DNA from: Pholis gunnellus | Lineage: Eukaryota; Chordata; Actinopteri; Perciformes; Pholidae | Direction: 5' to 3' | DNA: 64,000 bases | Assembly (NCBI GenBank): GCA_910591455.2 | Contig: OU342814.1 | Span: 13,853,303-13,917,302, forward strand | In this document: in pieces, positions 61,965 to 64,000 of the stretch | Layout of the letters: the number at the start of each line of letters is the position of its first letter | How positions within the stretch are numbered: position 1 is the first letter of the stretch | The notes under the pieces: generated by a model | Databases searched by the model: none | Seen by the model: only the letters and a program-made list of their open reading frames with translations | Told to the model about the DNA's origin: nothing | Made by a program: the position numbers and the translations under genes

Positions 61965-62426
61965 GTGAGTATCTCCTTTTTACACTTTTGGTTGACATAT
62001 TGTATGTTAACAAATGTTAAGTTACATGTTAAGCCAATAAAAACTAGCGTTTTTCATGATATTGATATTTTCCTTTTGTTAATATGTGTAATTAATGCAT
62101 GTTGTTAAACCCAATCAAATGTCAAATGGAACAGTGCATTCCTGCTTTCTGAACAATGACACGGAATTTCTATCCAATCTTTGTGTTTGGGGTTCTAAAG
62201 GAACCAAAGAGAAACATGTTGATCATAGTACATCAATTAGAAAAATAAATGAACAAAGCATGCATGTGTGCACCTGTTTAGCTGTGTAAAGCTAAAGCCA
62301 TGCTAAAGTTGATCTGACTGATGAGGTAAAACATTTAAATCCTGTAAAACATTCCTGAACCAGAAGCATATTTGAAAGTGAATCTTTTCACACGTTATCA
62401 CTGTAGGTGGCCTGCGGAGCGAGTTT

Positions 62427-63765
62427 ATGGTCATGGTGAGTGTGACCACCGTCCTGAAGGCGGTGAGCCTGTTTGTTGCAGAGCTCATCAGCTCCGTCAC
62501 AGACTGGTTCCAGTCCGAACCAGCATGGGCCAACCTAGAAGTGCTGGAGGAAACAGAGCTGAAGACCACTGGAGGGGGTGAGTCTGAAAACAGAAACAAG
62601 CTGAATCTATAATGTTGCAGACATTTTGACTATGAAATTCCCTCTGTGTTGCTATTCTTCCATCGCAGCTCAACAAAGAAATAGGGAACAAAATGTTTTC
62701 ATTTTAATTTTCTAATTTTGGACTAACTATTTTAACTCTCTGAACTTCTTATAATTAGGATTGATCGATACAAACCCCTGTTGGGAGGTCAAAATCCAAC
62801 TTTTGGTGTCTATGATTAGAGTACGACAGCACACAAATCAATCCACAAACTTGCAGTGGGCCCAAACAGTGACTGCATCGTTCATTAGGGACAAGGTAGT
62901 AAATGGACTTCTTCAGTTATCCCTAATGAACAAGAGTCAGTGGCATTAGATTCAATAATGCGCCTTCATCTCTTTCAGTCCATGAGCGACACAGGGCCAA
63001 AACTCTGTGGGACAAGACCGGAGCTGTGGTCGTGGTTGTACGACGACCTGGATGATTATTGTGCAGAGAGGTATGAGATCACATGCCTGTACGTGTATCA
63101 GTAATAAGAACTCTGTGGTCACTTAACTGGTTAACTTTCTTCCATGCTATATGATTCTCTCTGTCCGTCCCTCTCTAGGAGGCTGCTGAGCTTACCTCTC
63201 TGAAGTCCCAGCTGCAGGACCTTGAAGTCCCTCTGTTTGCCGTGGTAAAAGAAAACATTGGCAAGGAGCTGGACTGTTTCAAGAAGTACTTCACTGGGAA
63301 GGTCTATGTGGATCAGAAGGTCTGCATTTACACACGGCTTTAAGATATTAAGTGAAACATGTAGGGTTTTTAAGATAATTTAAGACAATAAACTGCCTTT
63401 ATGTTATTCTCATAGAGAAATTTCTACGGCCCTAAAGAGCGGTGGATGTTTCTCTCCATGTTTCTGCGTATTGGCGTGTGGAGGAACCTCTGGCGGGCCT
63501 ACAGGAGGGGCTTCAGGGGAAACCTAAGAGGTGAAGGACTTGTCCTGGGAGGAGTCTTTGTCATTGGGCCCGGAGATCAGGTAGGCAGTCAATTACAGAA
63601 CAAATGTTTTCTGACAAGTGTATCTGGATGTTGTAAGATTGTGTTTTCCCCCCCCCCCCCCAGGGTATTCTACTGGAGCACCGCGAGAAGCAGTTTGGGG
63701 ATAAAGTGAATATGCTGGCAGTACTCAGAACAGCCCGCAAAATTCAAGACCACATGGCCAGATAG
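62427..63765 (+). CDS. prxl2a: prxl2a / selenoprotein U1 (peroxiredoxin-like 2A) with in-frame TGA as Sec
   Basis: Five coding exons: 62427-62577, 62979-63070, 63179-63319, 63416-63580 and 63664-63765 (stop TAG). They give 216 residues if the TGA at 63053-63055 is read through (human PRXL2A 229). The frame is otherwise continuous and all junctions are GT-AG. Exon 2 reads VRRPG-TGA-LLCRE where human has VRRPG-C-FLCRE, so TGA falls on the first position of the CxxC redox motif, giving U76-x-x-C79. Fish selenoprotein U is the known Sec form of this family; mammals have Cys. An N-terminal hydrophobic segment (about 1-25) precedes a thioredoxin-fold domain with NFYGP, GVW, GEGLVLGGVF and GILLEHREKQFGDKVN, all as in PRXL2A. 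Role: thiol/selenol redox protein. The SECIS element is not identified in the 235 bases of 3' UTR available. The 3' splice site before 63664 is a run of 14 C. Confidence 0.94.
63053..63055 (+). other. Selenocysteine codon (TGA) of prxl2a
   Basis: TGA lies between GGA (Gly75) and TTA (Leu77). Coding continues 15 bases to the donor and through three further exons with full PRXL2A similarity, so a simple nonsense mutation is unlikely. Confidence 0.9.
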
Positions 63766-64000
63766 ACCTCAAATATGTGAATGAATGGACTGTTAGTGAA
63801 GCATTACATAATAATATGTTGCAGCATGTTTTCTTTTGTTTGTCTGTAAGTCTAAACTCAGACGTTTTCCTTTAAAATGCTGTGCTCTGCTCATATTGCA
63901 TTTGTACATTTAAATTCTGGTCTCATTCCCCTTTTGCTGATATGTTATGCAGTGTCACAACTTTGTGGTTAACATATGTCTCTTTAACTATTTAGTGGCC
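63766..64000 (+). other. prxl2a 3' UTR, truncated by window end
   Basis: A/T-rich sequence. It should contain, or lead to, the SECIS element needed for Sec insertion. I see no convincing ATGA...AA...GA core with pairing arms, and no poly(A) signal before the window ends. Confidence 0.6.

Noticed and set aside
63053..63055. Reading the TGA in prxl2a as a pseudogene-making nonsense mutation
   Set aside because: All other exons, phases and motifs are intact, and the TGA falls exactly on the Sec/Cys site of the family.

Overview
The window is vertebrate nuclear DNA and reads as a percomorph-type teleost fish. The supports are GT-AG intron-containing orthologues of human STOX1, TMEM150A, MAT1A and PRXL2A, a fish-style Tc1 element, many long CA/GT microsatellites, and an in-frame TGA exactly at the active-site cysteine of PRXL2A. 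That TGA is the known fish selenoprotein U arrangement. The species cannot be named from the sequence.

Layout. 1-6524: probable stox1 intron 1. 6525-10787 (+): the last three coding exons of stox1, a winged-helix regulator, including one 2.7 kb exon; poly(A) signal at 11205. 14347-15996 (-): a C2H2 zinc-finger gene coded in one exon, with a GC-rich, YY1-motif-rich 5' region at about 16.1-17.9 kb; it converges on stox1. 18.6-20.7 kb: a LINE 3' tail, a (TCTA)n tract and a 1,618 bp Tc1/mariner element with a broken transposase. 22268-25261 (+): a seven-exon RING-less TRIM (TRIM16-like). 27299-41846 (+): tmem150a, seven coding exons, with upstream ORFs and a long 3' UTR. 44.6-47.9 kb: a duplicated non-coding block, a LINE remnant and a hAT-type MITE with its target duplication. 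48434-55549 (-): mat1a, ten coding exons. 62427-63765 (+): prxl2a/selenoprotein U1, divergent from mat1a; its 3' UTR is cut by the window end.

How the genes relate. They are not an operon. stox1, mat1a and prxl2a are the human 10q22-q23 group. The tmem150a homologue is in human beside MAT2A on 2p11, so this fish block keeps a MAT-TMEM150 linkage that human splits between paralogous chromosomes. mat1a (S-adenosylmethionine synthesis) and prxl2a (thiol/selenol redox protein) are neighbours joined by sulfur/selenium metabolism; a functional link is only an inference.

Most notable: the Sec-type TGA in prxl2a; a CFTR-like (TG)15-T5 tract at a stox1 splice acceptor; stacked uORFs on tmem150a; and Gly in mat1a where liver-type mammalian MAT has its regulatory Cys. 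I found no clearly undescribed system. The selenoprotein is a described family, but a standard gene caller would break it here.
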